A DNA stretch of 9,178 bases from assembly GCA_002478955.1 (NCBI GenBank), contig DLKK01000007.1, forward strand, positions 10,805-19,982, read 5' to 3'. Shown here one piece after another: positions 7,488-9,178 of this stretch (position 1 is the first letter of the stretch; each line of letters starts with the position of its first letter). The position numbers and the translations under genes are program-made. Under the pieces are notes generated by a model. It made no database searches and was not told where the DNA came from. It saw only the letters and a list, made by a program, of their open reading frames with translations. The DNA comes from Treponema sp. UBA7590 (GTDB taxonomy: Bacteria > Spirochaetota > Spirochaetia > Treponematales > Treponemataceae).

Positions 7488-8966
7488 ATGATAAAAAAAA
7501 TTTTATTAGGCTCAACTTTTGTATTTCTTTCAATTTTTGCAAGCTGCAAAAATGACTCAGAATCAAGTTCTCCAGAAAAAGATGAAAATCCAATCATAAA
7601 ACTTGACTCCACAACTCGTGCTGATAAAGGTGGCAGCGGAGTTATGCTTCAAGGTTTTACCTGGAGCAGTCCAAATAAAAACGGAGACTGGTATGCCACA
7701 ATTTCAAAAAATGCAGATGAAATAAAAGATACTTTTGAATATGTGTGGTATCCGCCAGCTTCTGACTGTACAGATACAACAGGAAATGGCTATTTACCAC
7801 GAAGATTAAATTTGCTTACTCAAAAAGAAAGTCCTAAAGTTCCTTATTACGGTTCTGTGGAAGACTTAAAAAAATCAATACAGGACATAAAACCTGCAAA
7901 AGCCATAGAAGATGTTGTTATAAATCATCGTTGTGGAACAGAAGGTTGGGGAGATTTTACCGAGCCTTCTTGGGACAAGGATTTTTCTGCAATTTGTTCT
8001 GATGATGAAGGTTTTACAAATATAAACAGCAATATGTTCGGCTCAAGATATAAAGGAGCAAAAGATACTGGCGAAGGTTATGCTGCAGGGAGAGATTTAG
8101 ATCACACAAATGTAAATGTTCAGAATGGAATTATAACTTGGATGAATACAGTCTTAAAAGATGCTGGTTTTGTTGGCTGGAGATATGATTATGTAAAAGG
8201 TTATGCTGGGAATTTTACTGGCTATTATAATGCAAAAACTGAGCCAGTTTTTTCTGTAGGGGAATATTGGCCTAGCGGCAGTTTTAACGGAAATAGCCCA
8301 GAAACTTGGTCAAATGCAATTTACAGTTGGATAGAAAACACTGCACAGTACACAAACAATGAAGCAGGAAAGCCATCAAGAGCTTTTGATTTTGTCCTAA
8401 AAGGAATGTTCAATGAAGTTTTTGGATGTGGAAACACAAGCGAGTCAGTTGAAAATGTTCATAATAAAAACTATTCAAAACTTGAAAATGCGAATAATCT
8501 TTATAAAAGAATTCCTGGTTATACAGTAACTTTTGTTGATAACCACGATACAGGAAGCACACAAAAACATTGGTATCTTGACCCTGCGGATATAGCAAGT
8601 GCTTATGCGTTCATTCTTACTCATCCTGGCTATCCAAGTGTTGCTTGGTATCATTATTTCTCAGCATCCGATTGTCCGAATGATACTGCAAATCAATATA
8701 TTGGTTCTGAAACAGTCCCAGGGCTTTCTGGTGTAACATACAAAACTTTTATAAAGACTTTGATTCAGAAAAGAAAAGATTTCGGAATAACAGATATGAG
8801 CGAAGTAAACGTTATAAATGCCACAGATGATAGTTACACTGCAGAAGTTACTGGTGAAAATGGAAAAATTCTGCTTTTTCTTGGAACTGAGTTTACCAAT
8901 ATTCCCGCTGAATATTCAACAATTTATGAAGGAACTGATTTTAAGATTTTTGAAAAATTGAATTAA
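7488..8966 (+). CDS. Alpha-amylase lipoprotein, plant/archaeal-type GH13 (GH13_6/7-like)
   Basis: Endo-hydrolysis of alpha-1,4 bonds in starch and glycogen, on the outside of a membrane. Seen: 492 residues with signal peptide MIKK plus hydrophobic core and lipobox FASC (Cys20), then a tether of Ser, Glu, Asp, Lys and Pro to about residue 45. The catalytic domain opens with VMLQGFTWSS, VWYPPAS and GYLPRRLNLL, the signature opening of plant and archaeal amylases. Region I is DVVINHRCG (D142-G150). Region II is GWRYDYVKGY with nucleophile D234 and R232. Region III is VGEYW with acid/base E259. Region IV is FVDNHDTGS with H353 and D354. Beta-strand domain C closes the protein from about residue 400. 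All catalytic residues are intact and no carbohydrate-binding module is attached, so polymer capture is presumably left to the neighbouring binding proteins. The GH13 call is firm. The subfamily assignment is from motif style, without a tree. Confidence 0.94.
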   Translation: MIKKILLGSTFVFLSIFASCKNDSESSSPEKDENPIIKLDSTTRADKGGSGVMLQGFTWSSPNKNGDWYATISKNADEIKDTFEYVWYPPASDCTDTTGNGYLPRRLNLLTQKESPKVPYYGSVEDLKKSIQDIKPAKAIEDVVINHRCGTEGWGDFTEPSWDKDFSAICSDDEGFTNINSNMFGSRYKGAKDTGEGYAAGRDLDHTNVNVQNGIITWMNTVLKDAGFVGWRYDYVKGYAGNFTGYYNAKTEPVFSVGEYWPSGSFNGNSPETWSNAIYSWIENTAQYTNNEAGKPSRAFDFVLKGMFNEVFGCGNTSESVENVHNKNYSKLENANNLYKRIPGYTVTFVDNHDTGSTQKHWYLDPADIASAYAFILTHPGYPSVAWYHYFSASDCPNDTANQYIGSETVPGLSGVTYKTFIKTLIQKRKDFGITDMSEVNVINATDDSYTAEVTGENGKILLFLGTEFTNIPAEYSTIYEGTDFKIFEKLN

Positions 8967-8981
8967 TGAATTTTTAATTCA
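8959..8981 (+). other. Weak AT-only hairpin overlapping the end of the amylase gene
   Basis: TGAATTAA (8959-8966) and TTAATTCA (8974-8981) form an 8-bp stem with a 7-nt loop across the amylase stop codon. No T-run follows (the next bases are CAAAGC), so it is a poor terminator. A run of eight T at 9029-9036 also has no convincing stem before it. Confidence 0.3.
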
Positions 8982-9060
8982 CAAAGCTGTTTTGTAAAGT
9001 ATCAGCCTTATGGATAATAAAGATAATATTTTTTTTCAAAAAACAAAGAATAATTTACCA

Positions 9061-9099
9061 GTCAGCTACTTTTATACAACAAGTACAGAAGTAGCTGAT
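9061..9099. terminator. 10-bp hairpin between the amylase gene and a probable convergent gene
   Basis: TCAGCTACTT (9062-9071) and AAGTAGCTGA (9089-9098) pair perfectly, with a G-T wobble extending to 9061/9099 and a 17-nt loop. No immediate T-run follows on either strand; only AT-rich sequence does. It is the best stem after the amylase gene and may serve as a shared or Rho-assisted terminator for converging transcripts. The terminator function is inferred from position. Confidence 0.4.
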
Positions 9100-9142
9100 G
9101 ATTCGTGATTATTTAAAATTTACAGGACGTATTTCCGGAAAG

Positions 9143-9178
9143 CTAATCTTTCAGTTTGTTCACTTCTTCCAAAGAAAG
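9143..9178 (-). CDS. Possible C-terminal tail of a convergent gene (runs off the right edge)
   Basis: On the minus strand the last 36 nt read LSLEEVNKLKD followed by TAG (complement of 9143-9145). The peptide is charged and amphipathic, like a genuine helical C-terminus, with codons similar to the neighbouring genes. The hairpin at 9061-9099 lies about 45 nt past the stop, a plausible place for its terminator. Eleven codons are too few for identification. A competing plus-strand frame from the ATG at 9098 is also open to the edge but is Phe-rich in the way expected of the antisense of Lys/Glu codons. Confidence 0.35.
   Translation of the reverse strand, partial: LSLEEVNKLKD

Noticed and set aside
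9098..9178. Plus-strand frame starting MIRDYLKFTG and open to the right edge
   Set aside because: Its ATG overlaps the arm of the 10-bp hairpin, which would hide any RBS. The Phe-rich end is what antisense of the Lys/Glu-rich minus-strand reading would give. It stays possible but is less likely.
1..9178. CRISPR arrays, tRNA/rRNA genes, transposase genes or phage genes
   Set aside because: I saw no regularly spaced direct repeats, no tRNA or rRNA gene sequence and no mobile-element coding motifs. All long plus-strand frames are glucan-related or exported proteins.

Overview
The window is AT-rich, uses GAA/AAA/ACA/GGA-type codons, and carries five consecutive plus-strand genes. All five encode exported proteins: one outer-membrane-type protein and four lipoproteins. 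The lipobox style (ITSC, AAGC, LFSC, FASC), the low G+C and the combination of an N-terminal glycogen-binding domain with a large beta-rich outer-membrane domain suggest a host-associated spirochaete, most likely a gut or rumen Treponema. That assignment is an inference from style, not from a marker gene.

Layout. (1) Positions 1-2066 hold the 3' part of a gene whose signal-peptide start lies off the left edge. Its mature N-terminus is a CBM48/AMPK-type glycogen-binding domain, followed by a predicted outer-membrane beta-barrel of about 570 residues. (2) Positions 2093-2533 encode a small lipoprotein with one beta-rich, aromatic-containing domain. (3) Positions 2544-4532 encode a large multidomain lipoprotein with SusE/SusF-like character and at least one E-set/CBM-like domain at its C-terminus. 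These three genes are tightly spaced, with gaps of 26 and 10 nt, and look like one transcription unit closed by a perfect 12-bp intrinsic terminator hairpin at 4554-4593. (4) Positions 4605-7376 encode a lipoprotein type I pullulanase. (5) Positions 7488-8966 encode a lipoprotein alpha-amylase of the plant/archaeal GH13 type. All catalytic residues of both enzymes are intact. Positions 8967-9178 are mostly intergenic, with a 10-bp hairpin and probably the last codons of a convergent gene on the minus strand.

How it fits together. The genes form a compact alpha-glucan (starch/glycogen) capture-and-cleavage locus. The barrel protein and two lipoproteins would bind glucan at the envelope, the amylase would cut alpha-1,4 bonds, and the pullulanase would cut alpha-1,6 branch points. 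Functionally this parallels the Bacteroidetes Sus system, but no SusC (TonB receptor) or SusD homologue is visible here; a CBM-barrel fusion occupies that position.

The most striking non-coding observation is that both enzyme genes are preceded by a terminator-like hairpin. In both cases its T-tract ends exactly 11 nt before the ATG, leaving room only for a ribosome-binding site. Both hairpins also open with the same GGGATTG. This suggests conditional read-through (attenuation), or an mRNA-processing/insulating element, that sets enzyme levels apart from the binding proteins.
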